From positions 21,752,492-21,816,491 of the forward strand of contig OY986971.1 of assembly GCA_963920575.1 (NCBI GenBank): a stretch of DNA of 64,000 nt, read 5' to 3'. The notes below the pieces were generated by a model that saw only the letters and a list, made by a program, of their open reading frames with translations, ran no database searches and was not told the DNA's origin. A program made the position numbers and the translations under genes. The stretch's first letter is position 1. Each line of letters opens with the position of its first letter. This document shows positions 11,480 to 23,771 of this stretch, one piece after another. Source of the stretch: Narthecium ossifragum (lineage: Eukaryota; Streptophyta; Magnoliopsida; Dioscoreales; Nartheciaceae).

Positions 11480-12030
11480 TTTTCTGACTTTTGAAATAAA
11501 AAACCCAAATTAAAGGTAAAAGTAGGAGAGGAGAAGGAAAATCAGAATTAAAAAATAAAATAAATCTATAATAATTTAAAACTTACCTCTTATAATATTG
11601 TCGGGCGCCGGCCACTTGATTGTTTTTTCTTCACATGAATTACCTTTCCAACATCTTAAGCTCTTAACAAAACTAGAAGAAAAAGAGAGAATAGATTTTG
11701 TGAGGATGAATGAAGGGTTGGGGGGCTATTGGGGGCTATTTATAGAGTTTTAGAGATTTCTTTGAATTTTTATAATGACCATAAAAGATTATGGCAGTTG
11801 AGAGGGGCATTATGGTCAAAATTTGAAATAGTAGCCGTTATGTATCAAAATTTGAAATGGCAGCCTATCATCGTAGCCGTTAGATCAAAATCATGAATTA
11901 ATCCCCACCAACCACGTCATCACTACCCCTGTTTGGCTGTCCCCCACTCCACCTCTCTCCTCTGAGTCCTCTCCCATGGATCGCGAGTCGCGACCCCGGG
12001 TCCTCGACACCATTCCTCGCCGGCGACCTC
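11480..12030. other. 5' flank of the hAT gene and target site of R1
   Basis: AT-rich DNA upstream of the hAT start gives way at about 11900 to GC-rich sequence. An ATG at 11976 opens a short frame that ends in the LTR at 12031 and has no recognisable family. ACCTC at 12026-12030 is the left TSD of R1. Confidence 0.4.
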
Positions 12031-14371
12031 TGATACGAGGTCGAACCGAGCCATTCCAAGAAGGGACCCACGCCCTTGTTTGGGCAGGCCCATGCCAAGG
12101 AGTTGGCTGCAACCAAGGTACCTTTGGGCGTTCTAAGCCCAATGATCGCTCACAAACGTCGTCGCTAAAACGTTACAAACTCAATCAAATATTAAATTTA
12201 TAATCCTTATTCAATCACTACACTACTAGGTAGAATAGCGGTGAAATCGGGAGTCGATCCACAGGAAAAACGTTGGAAACTGAAATCAATTCTCGAAACC
12301 CTAAAACTAAGGAAAAGAATCAAAGATAGAATAGATTAAACTAATGAAGAAAATAAATAAAAGGTTGATCAATTTGAATCAATGGATAAGTGACTTAGGA
12401 ATTACTCAATCCGCCCTAGTTTCGCCTTCAATCTTCTCTAGTTATCCTCTTGTTCTCTTCTCTCAACATTATGGATCATATGGCTACAAGCTCACATGAA
12501 TCCCTAAAATAAGATTTATGCTTCGAACGGCATAGCCTATCTTTCTTGGCATAGATTGTCTTCGGTCCTACGATTACTTTAAGTTATACTACTTCTAATA
12601 ACCTTGGCACAACCTATCCTAGCTTAGCATATCCTATCTTACTAGCAACCCATAAATCACATGAAAACCATCCTATGAATCTCTACAATCAATCACAGAA
12701 ATCATGTAGGATTGAAAATACGTCAAGGAACTCTGTTCCCTCAACTCTATTAACAATAAAAAGCAAATTCATAGGATCATGTCTTGAGAAGAATACAAGA
12801 TTCAAACCAAAGAAGATAGAAAACTATGCTAGGGTTTCATGAATAATCCTAAGTACAATAACTAGCAACTCATCTTTTGGATGAACGCCATCAGCTTGGA
12901 ATAGGAAGCTGTCACCAACCACATCCTCGCTGTCTTCTCCTGAATTCCCTCTCCAAAGATTGTCAAAAAGATCAGAAATTCGGCTGGAAAAAACCTTTTA
13001 AATAGGGAAACCCTAAACTTGGACTTAAGAGTCCTATCTAGACTTAAACTTTGACTTTCCTCTTTTCATATTTCAACTCCTATTCAGGATTCCGACTTTA
13101 ACTCAATTCTGGAGCTAATTGGATTGAAATATGAGAACATCTTCAACAGAAAAGTTTTAGATCTTCACGTCTTCTATCATATCTAGAAGATTTTATAATA
13201 TTTAGACTTATAGAAAATATTTGACGAATATTCTTCTGAACTTCGACGGACCAGTTTTTTGGCAGCTATGTATCTTGATCTTCTTCAAAGCTGAAATCAA
13301 TCCATCAGGAGTCTCGCAAAGTGTCCAACATAAACATTGTAGTTTTTGAAGTTTTCTATCACGTACTAAATTTCCAGAATATTTCGACTTATAAAGAATT
13401 TCTGGAGAATATTCTCCTGACAGGCGACGAAACAGTCTTTATCATATAAATTCATCTTTTTAGCTAAATTTCTTGTATTTCTTCTCATATTATAATTAAA
13501 TATGAAATAAACTAACAAACAATTAAATACAACTACTCTAGGCCTAACAAAGGTAATTTAAGGGGTTTAATTATGAATATTTAGTGACTCAACACCCAAC
13601 CGACCAAAAGGAATCCTATTCCTAGCTTGTTATTCCTTAGTTAGTTTCTTAATTGGTTTCCTAGTTGATTTCCTAGTTTGAGTTTAGTTTATGCTTTGCT
13701 TTATTAGTTCATATTATGAGTCCTAGTTATTAGGAAGTTTGAGTTATGATTAAGTCTTACTAGGAAAGTATTATTACTTGCTGATTAAAGCAAGGTAGTT
13801 CTCTAGTTGGATTAAAACTCTGTCAAGGCTTCTATAAAGTGACCTCTATAGTTTGTATTAGGTAATGGATGAATTATGATGAATAAAATAGAGTTATTAG
13901 TAGAATAATCCTAGGAGTAGCTGTAACCCTAATTCAACCAACTCCACCAGCCACCTCCACCTTCTCTCCTACCGCCTGCCTCCTCTCTCCACCACCGGCC
14001 TCCACCGTCCGCTGCCATCCTCCACCCGCTGTCAAGCTTCCGTCCTTCCCCGCTGCCGTCAACACCTCCGCCGTCCAACTCCAAGTCCCCGGCGTCCCTT
14101 TGGCTGCCGTGCTTCTGTCCGCCACCTCTTCGTCCTTCTCCAAGGCTTGGATTCCCCAAGGGTAGCCGGCCAATTATAGAGGAAGCTGCGAGATAATTCT
14201 TTTCCTCATCCGTCTCTCTCCTCCGGTTTGAGCCTTCCTCGCCGAATACCTAGGGTGCTTCTCCTAAAACCCTAAAGGTATCTCTCGACCTAGTCATAGC
14301 TTTGGCTAAGGAGGAGCTGAGATCAGGTAAGAGACCAGGTACAAAAGCTCTAGAGAAGGTGTATCGTATCA
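12031..14371 (+). repeat. R1 5' LTR (interrupted)
   Basis: It is 884 bp once the solo LTR at 12143-13594 and one TSD copy are removed. TATAAAG lies near 13833. The matching 3' LTR is 17022-17812 plus 34803-34898, with a TATAAAAG near 17361. The two LTRs differ at many positions by eye, so R1 is clearly older than G1. Confidence 0.85.
12143..13594 (-). mobile_element. Solo LTR (TGATGAG family) nested in R1 5' LTR
   Basis: It is 1452 bp with a perfect TSD CCCAA (12138-12142 and 13595-13599). The R1 3' LTR supplies the empty site: there GGCATTTTAAGCCCAACCAA reads straight through near 17120-17139. It is the same family and orientation as 7125-8557. A TATA-like TATTTAAAAGG lies on the minus strand near 13000. 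Confidence 0.92.
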
Positions 14372-14374
14372 ACT

Positions 14375-14386
14375 TGGTATTAGAGC
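14375..14386 (+). other. R1 primer-binding site (tRNA-iMet type)
   Basis: TGGTATTAGAGC begins three bases after the 5' LTR. The usual form complementary to the initiator tRNA-Met 3' end is TGGTATCAGAGC, so one base has changed. Confidence 0.85.
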
Positions 14387-14432
14387 CCGTTCTTCCGCCT
14401 GTGCCGCCGAAAACTCTCCAGAAGGTGCGTAG

Positions 14433-14630
14433 ATGGTTGGAGCGACCACTCGAAGAGCTTCAAAGGAGCGGGATCTTCCCGTAACCCACGAAGAGATCGC
14501 ATGCCTCAACAGGACGTTGTTGTCCTTGCGGGCATCGCAGCACAAGACCCAGACTCTTATCCAAGGACTCTCTGAATCCGTAGCTACCATGGTGTTGCGA
14601 ATGCAGAGGCGGAATCTAGGATCTACAGGA
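14433..14630 (+). other. Short Gag-start-like ORF in R1
   Basis: This 67-codon frame begins MVGATTRRASKERDLPVTHE soon after the PBS, where Gag would start. Its Gln/Leu/Ser-rich sequence could be the N terminus of a Ty3 Gag, but no capsid domain follows. A frame of this length could be chance. Confidence 0.3.
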
Positions 14631-15014
14631 AAGTAAGGTGAGAATCCTAACCCTACTTTCCCTAGAACTCCCCATGAAGCCGTCCCTATCCAAGGAGAAA
14701 CCGGCCCTATTCCCAACTATGTCTTAGTTGGATCAGGTCCAATTACTCCTAACTAGTCTACTACCCAACCGGTTCAAACCCCTCCTATACCTGGCCCCAC
14801 TACCCTTCTACCGCCACCACACCAATCCTCTACCTATTGCCAACCTCCTTATCAGCCCTTACCTTCATCATACAACCAACCCACACCGGCAAACACCGAC
14901 TGGTCTTCTGGCACGACTTGGACTCCAAATCCTACTGGAACTAGGACTCTAAATCATACTGGAACTAGGACTCCAAATCCTACTCTAACTAGGAAACCTA
15001 GTTAAACTCGGAGT

Positions 15015-17021
15015 ATGGCTGCAACTTGGATTGAGGAACCTAACCCCAATTTGACCTGGATTAGGACTCCGCATACGATTCCGACTCCGCTTTCTCCACA
15101 ACCCCACTATTGCCCTCCTCATACTCCACCTACACATGACCTGCTCCATTACCCAAACCATGAACAACACCCGCTGCCCCATTACCCAACCACGCCAGAT
15201 CCCAGCCCATTCAACGCCCTGCCATCATCTTCTTCCTCCTTCCCTTCATCCAAACCCTACCTTCCCACCACCAGTAATTCTCCCTATTCCTTTTCGGCAG
15301 CCCCCGCCACTAACCATGGCCACCATCTTTCCCCCTACAAACCCATGTCCCTTCCTTTACCATCCCCATTGTCGATTGTCATATCTGGCGATCTACCCAC
15401 CATCCACAAAACTGCAACCACCAACCTTACCTTAGTTGAAGCCCATCCAGTACCATGTAACCACCACCGAGGTCCTCCTCACGCCTACCCCGATCCAATC
15501 ACAGCTTTCACCAATCATGTCTTCTTCATCATTGACCCCGACGGAAGCTCAAAACCCACCGGTGTTCTTGAAGCTCCTCACAGTCGCCGAACCTCTCCTC
15601 CCAAGTCCATCTTCCCCGACTCCGGCGGTGGTTACAACCCCGCCACCTCCCAACTCCATCTTCCCCGACTCCGGCGGCAAACCTCAAGGAAGTCACGGCC
15701 TACCTTTGCCCAATACTACCATAACCTCCTCTCACAGCCCACTGAAGGATCTCCATAGACATCAAAGGACATCCCCTAAACCTCTTGACCCTTTCCCCGA
15801 CATTACCAAGCCTGGCTCCAAACCCCAACCAGCAAATCACCGTCAGTTCCATCACCTCACTCTTGACCAACGCAGACCCCCTCGAGATCCGTCACCGGTA
15901 CTGACACCCATTCGGATTCACTCCGTTGGATCGAACCCCCATCCTCTCACTACCTCTTCTCCATGGGATTTGAACTCCGATGAGCTTCCATCACCGGCGA
16001 TTGAGTTCTGGCCACTTTCAGCTGCCAGATCTCTTTCCATTCCCAAGCTTCATCAAGCACTGGACAGATCTCAACCATTAGATCAGATCAGATCAAATCA
16101 CCACCGTTTGAACTTGATCAGACTCCAACTCGATCTTCCACACTTGATTGAGTCAGACTCCAGCTTACAAGATCTGGACAGATTCAATCCACGCTCAACC
16201 AGATTTGGCTACACCAACCAAATCCGATCAAGCCCAGATCCAGACCAGATCATACTAAATCAAACTAAGTTGGATTCAGCTAGAATCAATCCGGTCAGAT
16301 TTGATCTCAACCAGCCAAGTCCGATCAAGCTCAGCCAATCTGCACTTAGTCAAGCACCCTCAGGCCATCTGGATCGTCCAGATCAGATCCAGAAGTTCCC
16401 TATGCAACTTCAACCATTGATTACGCATCCGAAGGTCGATCTGAGCCATCCTAGGAGCTTCACTCCTTATTCGGATGTCATCATCGAGCTATTTAGATCT
16501 GTAGGCATCACCCAGCGTCCGCCAATCACTCAAGGCTTCAGAACGTATCCGTCGATTCTGAACATGAGGACTGATGTTGTAGCCCGAGCCCAAATCATCC
16601 CTTTCGAGCAAAGCAGAGAGATCCCCAAGCTCAACTGTTCTCGACCGTATCCAGCTGCCATATTGGGTCTACTTCCACTTTGGGAGGACTCACTTCGAGT
16701 TGACCTAGCCTTCAAGCCAGGAAGCCAGCTACTAATGACGCACCACCACCGATCTACAGTCGTCCTTTACTTCCTGGAGTTCCAGCGACCGCCGGATATG
16801 CCTGAGCTTCAGTTCCCTCTTTCTAGACCGACAGCACGGCTCCTTGATTCACCGATCCGGTTACCACCTGATCCACCATGGGTGCGACCAGGATTCTCAC
16901 CGCCTAGTTCAGAGCAACAGTTGCGGTCTAGCCACATCACTCCGGTTCAAGAAGAGAAGAGCCCTCTTTTCTCATCACATTCAGGCCTTGAGGACAAGGC
17001 CAATTTCGAAGGGAGGAAGGA
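15015..17021 (+). other. Proline/serine-rich internal region of R1 with long open frames
   Basis: Two overlapping frames (15015-15758, and 15436 onward for 578 codons, running into the 3' LTR) are open. They are dominated by Pro, Ser, His and Thr from a C-rich DNA strand and match no family I recognise. Direct repeats built on GATCAGATC and CCGATCAAG are frequent between 16060 and 16400. C-rich sequence rarely forms stop codons, so the length alone is weak evidence for a gene. The segment may be captured host DNA or filler in a non-autonomous element. Confidence 0.3.
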
Positions 17022-17812
17022 TGATACGAGGTTGAACCGAGCCATTCCAAGAAGGGACCCATGCCCTTGTTTGGCCGGGCCCATGCCAAGGAGCTGGCTG
17101 CAACCAGGTCCCTTTGGGCATTTTAAGCCCAACCAAAGGAATCCTATTCTTAGCTGGTTATTCCTTAGTTAGTTTCTTAATTGCTTTCCTAGTTGATTTC
17201 CTAATTCGAGGTCAGTTTATGCTTTGCTTTATTAGTTCCAATTATGAGTCTTAATTATTGGGAGGTTTGAGTTATGATTGAGTCTTAGTAGGAAAGTATT
17301 ATTACTTGCTAATTAAAGAAAGGTAGTTCTCTAGTTGGATTAGAACTCTGTCAAGGCCTCTATAAAAGGACCTCTATAGTTTGTATTAGGTAATGGACGA
17401 ATTATGATGAATAAAGTAGAATTATTAGTAAAATAATCCTAAGAGTTGCTGTAACCCTAATTCAACCAACTCCACCAGCCACCTTCACCTTCTCTCCTAC
17501 CGCCTGCCTCCTCTCTCCACCACCGGCCTCCGCAGTCCGCTGCCATCCTCCGCTCGCCATCAAGCTTCCCTCCTTCCCCACTGCCGTCCACGCCTCCGTC
17601 GTCCATCTCCAAGTCCCCGGCGTCCCCTTAGCTGCCGTGCTTCCCTCCGCCACCTCTTTGTCTGCTGCCACGTTCTCCAAGGCTTGGATTCCCCAAGGGT
17701 AGCCGGCCAACCATAGAGAAAGTTGCGAGGTAATCCTCTTCCTCATCCGTCTCCCTCCTCCGAATTGAGCCTTCCTCATCAAATACCTAGGGTGCTTCTC
17801 CTAAAACCCTAA
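17022..17812 (+). repeat. R1 3' LTR, left part
   Basis: It begins TGATACGAGG directly after the polypurine tract and matches the 5' LTR up to CCTAAAACCCTAA, where the Harbinger enters. The remaining 96 bp (AGGTATCTCTCGACCTAG onward) are at 34803-34898. Confidence 0.88.
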
Positions 17813-18029
17813 GCCATGTTTGGTACTGGGATAAGATCCAAACAGCCCTTTTATCCTGGGATAGGAATCCCAGGATAGCATGGGATTCTGATCCCGGGAT
17901 AGCACCTATCCCGGGATCCAGCATCTTATCCCGGGATAAAATTCAACCATCCAGCGCATTTCCCAAGGCCAACCATCATGTGAACCATATCCCCTTCCTC
18001 CCAACTTCCAGCCAGTGAAGGAGATATGC

Positions 18030-19150
18030 CGCCCTTCGCTCACCACTGTCCACTGCGCCGACCCCCGTCACCTCCGGCGTCCTCTTTGGCGTCATCTCCG
18101 GCAACGACCAAGACCACCACTCGCTCTCCCTCTCTCCCACCATATCTCACATCCAACACCCCACCAACCATCCCTAGTCAACCTTCACCATCATTACCAA
18201 CCTGATCCACCCTCCCAACCTCCAGCCAACCAGATCCGGTGGAGATCCAGCCGCTGCAGCCGACCTTCGCCGGCCGTCGTCACCTCCAGCATCCTCTCCG
18301 GCAACCACCAGCACCACCACCACTCTCTCTCTCTCTCCCACCATCTCTCACATCCAACACTCCCACCAACCATCCCTGATCCACCCTCCCAACCTCCAGC
18401 CAGCCAGATCCGGTGTAGATCCAGCCGCTACAGCTGCCCTTCGCCGGCCCCTGTCACCTCCGACGTCCTCTCCGGCTACCACTAGCACCACTACTCTCCC
18501 TGTCTCTCTCCCACCATCTCTCACATCCAACACTCCACCAACCATCCCCGATCCACCCTCCCAACCTCTAGCTAGCCAGATCCGGTGTAGATCCAGTCGC
18601 TGCATCCGCCCTTCGCCGGCCCCCGTCACCTCCGGCGTCCTCTCCGGCTACCACCACCACCACTAGTCTCCCTGTCTCTCTCCCACCATCTCTCACATCC
18701 AACACTCCACCAACCATCCCCGATCCACCCTCCCAACCTCCAGCCAGCCAGATCTAGTGTAGATCCCGCCGATGCAGCCGCCCTTCGCCGGCCCTCGTCA
18801 CCTCCGGCGTCCTTTCCGGCTACCACCAGCACCACTACTCTCCCTGTCTCTCTCCCACCATCTCTCACATCCAACACTCCACCAACCATCCCCGATCCAC
18901 CCTCCCAACCTCCAGCCAGCCATATCTAGTGTAGATCCAGCCACTGCAGCCGTCCTTCGCCGGCCCCCATCACCTCCGACGTCCTCTCCGGCAACCACCA
19001 AGGCCACCACGTGCTCTCCCTGTCTCCCACCATCTCTAACATCCAACACCCCACCAACCATCACCGATCCACCTTCTCCATCATCACCAACCCGATCCAC
19101 CCTCCCAACCTCCAGCCAGCCAGATCTGGTGGAGACGGCTTCGGCACCTC
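18030..19150. repeat. ~172-bp minisatellite in the left arm of the Harbinger
   Basis: The phrase CCCACCATCTCTCACATCCA recurs at 18137 (one base changed), 18337, 18510, 18682, 18854 and 19026 (last copy slightly changed), giving a period of 172-173 bp after a first step of 200. Each unit also has CTTCGCCGGCC and CTCCCAACCTC blocks. The array makes long Pro/Ser- or Gly/Val-rich frames on both strands that I do not regard as genes. Confidence 0.85.
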
Positions 19151-19206
19151 TGGCGTCCTCAGGCGCATCACCATCGCCGACGCTGTTGTCCTAGTCATAG
19201 CCCAAT

Positions 19207-21635
19207 TGTCACACCCCGACCCAGAAAACCCATCCAGGACGGGGCGTGAGGGTCCTATCACTATTCAACTTCAATCGGTGCAATACAAAGCGGAAAAGAC
19301 GGATAATTTAAACAATTGTATTCCAGAGGCGAACAGATATTCAATTATAATATATCATCAAGTTGTACAGTTCATACTTGATACAAGATCTCCCAAGGTA
19401 AAGATATATACACATGATCCAAAATCCTCAAAATGTTTACAACATATACATATATCAAAAAGGGTACAATAGGTAATCCTCCAGCAACCTCAAGCGCCTC
19501 TGGATGTACTCGCGCCGCTAAAGGCCAATCCTGCCGGCTCCACTGAAGAAGAACTGCCGCCTGCACCTGCAAACGCAGCCCGGGTAGGAGTGAGCGATAA
19601 GCTCAGTAGGGTTCTACTCTACGGCACACTGAAGGGAGGAAAACAACAACAGTGTTGTCTACCAGCCTAAGTCTAACGGATGCCACGGGTCCCATAACCC
19701 ACCGATGTCCCAAGGGCTCCTGTCATGAACCTCTCTCTTGTACACATTACCAAGATCACCCTAAGCACTAACAGGGGAACAGTACCATGTAGGATCACCC
19801 TCACCCAGCAGGGATACCACTGCCTGGGGACCACGTCGGGAACACATCGATTGCATCCTTAGCACTTGGCCTTGGAAGACAACACGACCTCTAAACCTCG
19901 AACACTTATTCAAGTCAACTATCGCAATCCTCAATCAGAAGAGATTCAAATGATACAAAATCACACCCTATTCCTGACTACCCAGCCACGGCCCTAAGGC
20001 TAGATCCGAGCTACCCGAGAGCCTCGGATCGGCGACCCAAACCATCGCCCGCCTAACCTCAAATGCTTCTAATGCACACAATGCATGAGCCTAGGCAAAC
20101 ATCTATCCTAGATGTCTCTACATGTCACATCAGCAGTTATAAGTTCAACAGATATACAATAGCCCTTGGCACTCGCCGGCAAGAGGCTAAGGTTCCACAA
20201 TTCCTCATTAGCTAGCACTCATAGCTAGCTAATGGCTAAGCACACCAATAAGCAATTAACTACATCCAACATGTATTAAATGCAATCGAAATCATAGGTT
20301 TTCTCAAAAGGAAAGAATACTCGAATCGATCCTCAAACCCAATGGAAATCCTTTTGAAAACCTCATAAAATCCACCAACATACTTCCCAATATGTTTAGA
20401 TGTCAATCACCAATCAAACCCATCCAAGAAAAGCCAGAAAACCAAGTCCAAGGGGTCACGGACGATGTCACGATCGATCCGGGGATCGACTGTGAGACCG
20501 CGGACGATGTCACGGTCGATCCGGCGATCGACAGTGACGCCAAAATGAGGAAACCTACCTGGGTGATGGTCGATCGATCCATCGACCGTGGGGAGCCCAA
20601 AACGAGACAGAGCCTCACGGACAATGCGACGGTCGATCCGACGGTCGACCGTGAGGCGGGATGAGAAAGGGAGGAAGCCCACGGTCGATCGGTCCATCGA
20701 CCGTGGGGAGCCAAAATCCCGACAGAGCCCGACGGTCGATCCGACGGTCGACCGTCAGGCCCAGACAACATAAATCAACACATGACGGTCGATGCACCGA
20801 TCGACCGTCGAGCCTTTGGCACGGTTCATCAGAACAGTGCCGGAAATCCATTTCTTTGGATTTCAAGGATCAAATCAAGTTGGAATAAGATGATATTTTG
20901 CAAGCAAGTGTATTTAACAATGGGGAAGCTAATTGAATGAAGAAATCCAGCTTTTGACGGTTAAATCTCCTATCTAGGTCCAAATGGACAAAAACCGACA
21001 AAACGGCGATAATACGGAAACCAACCGTTAGAATACGAAAAAGGTGAGATGGAAATACTTCAAATCCTCCATACTACATGCACAAGGAGTTACACAGCAT
21101 TCTAACATGTCTACATACAGTGAAAGTGCATAAAACCTATTCTAGGATAACCCGATCCAAGGATCGAGGTAGAAACACCTACTTGAGCAAGTAGGGTAGC
21201 TCCTCCACGCGTCCCGCTGGTTAAGCCGCCAAGATCCGAGCTCCGAAGACCAAGTCTCCAAACCCTACCTCAGCCGAAGGAGAGAGAAGGGAAGAGAGAA
21301 CGACAGGTGAAGGAGAGAAGGAAAGAGGAGAAAGGGACTTGGCTTATATAGAAAATCCAGATCTATCTCAGCCGTCCGATTCGATCTTTCCCGATCGAGC
21401 TCCAATCTTCCGATCGGACGCACCCTAGGGGTTCTAATCAAACACATACATCAATCAAAGTCAGTGTGTGGAACGCGGGTGTGAAACCGACCACTAGAGG
21501 GTATATTTACCAAAATGCCCCCGGGGTCAAAACCGCCACACGATCGCCTGATCGTGCCCGACGCGGAACCAAACCAACAGGAAAACGGCTCTCGACCCAC
21601 GTGGTCGAGCCAGGTCAGAGGGACGGGCCCTCACA
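19207..21635 (-). mobile_element. Solo LTR #2 (Tekay/Del-like) in the Harbinger
   Basis: As read it begins TGTCACACCCCGACCC and ends GGGACGGGCCCTCACA, with flanks CCAAT and CCGAT (4 of 5 bases). It is 2429 bp and collinear with solo LTR #1. It has no coding content. Confidence 0.8.
20455..20815. repeat. Array of ~7 inverted GGTCGATC motifs in solo LTR #2
   Basis: Units of the form ACGGTCGATCCG-ACGGTCGACCGT and variants start near 20458, 20509, 20566, 20617, 20681, 20730 and 20783, with similar spacers of 20-30 bp. They occupy the same place in the LTR as the array at 2630-2940. Confidence 0.85.
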
Positions 21636-21640
21636 CCGAT

Positions 21641-22254
21641 CCCTCCCCACCTTCCGTGTGCTTGCTGCTGCGACGGCTTCGGCACCGCCGGTCTCACTGC
21701 CCTCGCTCTGAATGGTAAGAACTGATCCAAAGCCGGTTTGAAAGATTTGGTCATTCTCTAGAGATTTCTGAATTTTCTTTTTTCTTTCCAATCTCGCTTT
21801 GGTGGTAGGATATTGATGGATGAAATGATGTCAGGAACTTCTGGGTACTCGATTCTGAACCTACGCCATCCCCATCAGCACCCCCGACGGCGCTCCTTCC
21901 CGGGCCGATCCGAGGTTTGAATTCCTCACTCGTCGTCCCCTAGCATGGTGTATTACGTGCATAATTCTGCTTTAAGTATCGTTCTTGTTGAATCTTTGAG
22001 ATGAATGTTAGAAATGAATGTTTCATGGTTTAGTTTAGTGAAACTGTGTTAGTGCATGTAGAAATGAAATGTTGGAATGAATGTTCAAATGTTGAAATGA
22101 ATGTTGAAATGTTGAAATGAATGTTGCATGGTTTAGTGAAACTATGTTAATGCATGTAGAAAGTAACTATAGACGCGTGTCAATGTGGGATGATTGCAGC
22201 ATTTGCATTTTCACTTTCAATTTTCCTGTCGATTATGTAAATCGCATCAGAAGG
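21641..22254 (+). other. Harbinger DNA upstream of ORF1
   Basis: No ORF with family features is seen. A short repeat GAAATGAATGTT(C/G)AAATGTT lies at 22065-22125. This stretch presumably holds the ORF1 promoter and leader, but I see no clear TATA box. Confidence 0.4.
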
Positions 22255-23771
22255 ATGTCGAGGAGGGGCAACGAGAACGTCGATGCAATGTCGAGGAAAA
22301 GTAATTGGATTGAAGCTGAGGACGAGTGTTTGTTGGAACTGCTTAGGACCGAACAATTGAACGGTAATATGTCGCAAGGGGTTTTTCTGAAAAATGCTTG
22401 GAGAGATGTTTTGCGGGAGTTCAACAAGACTATGGGCAAGGCTTTGGATTTGGATAACTTGAAGGGTAGATGGAAAACATTGAAGAAAAGACATGCGGTC
22501 TACAAAGAGCTCCTGCTTATAACTGGATGGGGTTGGGATGTGCCGACGAATATGCCCACCGCACCAAATAATGAGGCTTGGAATGAGATGATTAAGGTAT
22601 ATGTTCTTAACCGAATGCTTCATAAATTAGTATCAACTATCAGGACCGGACATCTATTAAATTCATTCTCATTCATGTTTTTGATGTTGTCTAGAATAAT
22701 AGGAAGTTCAAGGCCCTCAAAGGGAAGACTTACAAATTCATCAAAATCATGGATTTCTTAACTTGCAAGAATACCGCCAATGGTGAGTATGCTGAATCCT
22801 CTGTCAATAAGAGGAAAGATGTAGATTCAGAGAGCACGGCATCCTCTGATACTCCGGCGGATGCCCAATCGCCTCCACGTCGATATCATCTATGTGAGGC
22901 CCGTTGGGTCTACCGTGGGACAAGATGCCTGCGTCTGGAGGGCGAGGCTGAGTTGGGTAGCCGGGTAATCAATCGCACAATGCCTGGGTATGGTCCGGGA
23001 TTCGATATAAGTATATAGTAAGTCCTTAATATACACAACGCATTTTAAAGCCGTGCTGGCAGTGATCCGTCAGAAAACTCCAAGGTTAAGCGTGGCCGGG
23101 GCCCAGTAGAGGGCCGGGGCGTTACAGTATGGTATGAGAGCCGGTTCCCAGCCAGAAATTATGCCAGCGAGGACGCTGGGCCTCCAAGGGGGGTGGATTG
23201 TGAGGCCCGCTGGGTCTACCGTGGGACAAGATGCGGGCCGGGGCGTTACAATCTATCACGTGTGTCTCAGATGCAGAACAGTGATGATTTTGCATACTAC
23301 ACGATGAATTCCATGCCGACGTCCTACGCGGACAGAACGTGTGAACCATACCCCAACGTCCCAACAGAGCAAGTCACGTCAGAAGCGCATCCTACACATG
23401 GGGGTAGGTCCACCGGCGCCGATGCGTCAGGTTCTTCCGGAAGCAAGCGTCGTCGGCAAGAGGTTGAGAGGAAAGGTAAAAAGAAGAGGGGTGATGGCGA
23501 ACGTGATATTACACACGTTATTGCACAACAGTTGCAACGCAAACTTGACATGAAACAAATGCTATTTGATAAAGCATCTGAATACTCCATTCAACGTTAC
23601 ATGGAGGTGGCGAAGGGCCTGTCGAGGATGACAGATGACAAGTTTATTATGTTGGATGTGGTCTTTAATAAACAGTCAGTTAGGGAGTTTTTCATGTCTC
23701 TTCCCAGTAATAATTTACGGGATATGTGGCTACAAAAGCAAGTCAATAAGCTTTTAAACCGGTATGAGTAG
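22255..23771 (+). pseudogene. Harbinger ORF1: Myb/SANT-like DNA-binding protein, interrupted
   Basis: The start at 22255 gives MSRRGNENVDAMSRKSNWIE. A Myb/SANT-like domain (PF12776 type) follows: NWIEAEDECLLELL, GVFLKNAWRDVLREFNK, LKGRWKTLKKRHAVYKELL, GWGWD. An intron is likely at 22597-22694 (AAG|GTATAT to GTCTAG|AAT), after which NNRKFKALKGKTYKF continues the domain. The coding sequence is cut by a Cassandra at 22893-23250. Deleting it with one ATCTA copy rejoins PRRYHL to SRVSQMQNSDD in frame, and the protein then runs to NKLLNRYE at 23771. PIF/Harbinger elements need such a protein to bring the transposase to DNA. Apart from the insertion the frame looks intact. Confidence 0.85.
22893..23250 (+). 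mobile_element. Cassandra TRIM element (5S rRNA-like LTR), internally deleted
   Basis: It has a perfect TSD ATCTA (22888-22892 and 23251-23255). The 5' LTR is 22893-23126 (TGTGAGGCCC to GGCGTTACA). It carries the start of a 5S rRNA-like segment (CAGTGATCCGTCAGAAAACT, then AAGGTTAAGCGTG) and lacks the second half. The primer site TGGTATGAGAGCC (tRNA-Met type, one change) and a GGGGGGTGGATTG polypurine tract lie in the 72-bp middle. The 3' LTR is cut to 52 bp (23199-23250). Confidence 0.88.

Noticed and set aside
9190..11900. Terminal inverted repeats and 8-bp TSD for the hAT transposase
   Set aside because: I searched both flanks by eye and found no convincing inverted pair, so the element ends are left open.
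18015..19194. Proline-rich protein gene on plus or Gly/Val-rich gene on minus
   Set aside because: Both are translations of the 172-bp minisatellite.
22893..23126. 5S rRNA gene
   Set aside because: Only half of the 5S sequence is present, within a TG...CA LTR followed by a tRNA-Met-type PBS, so it is a Cassandra LTR.
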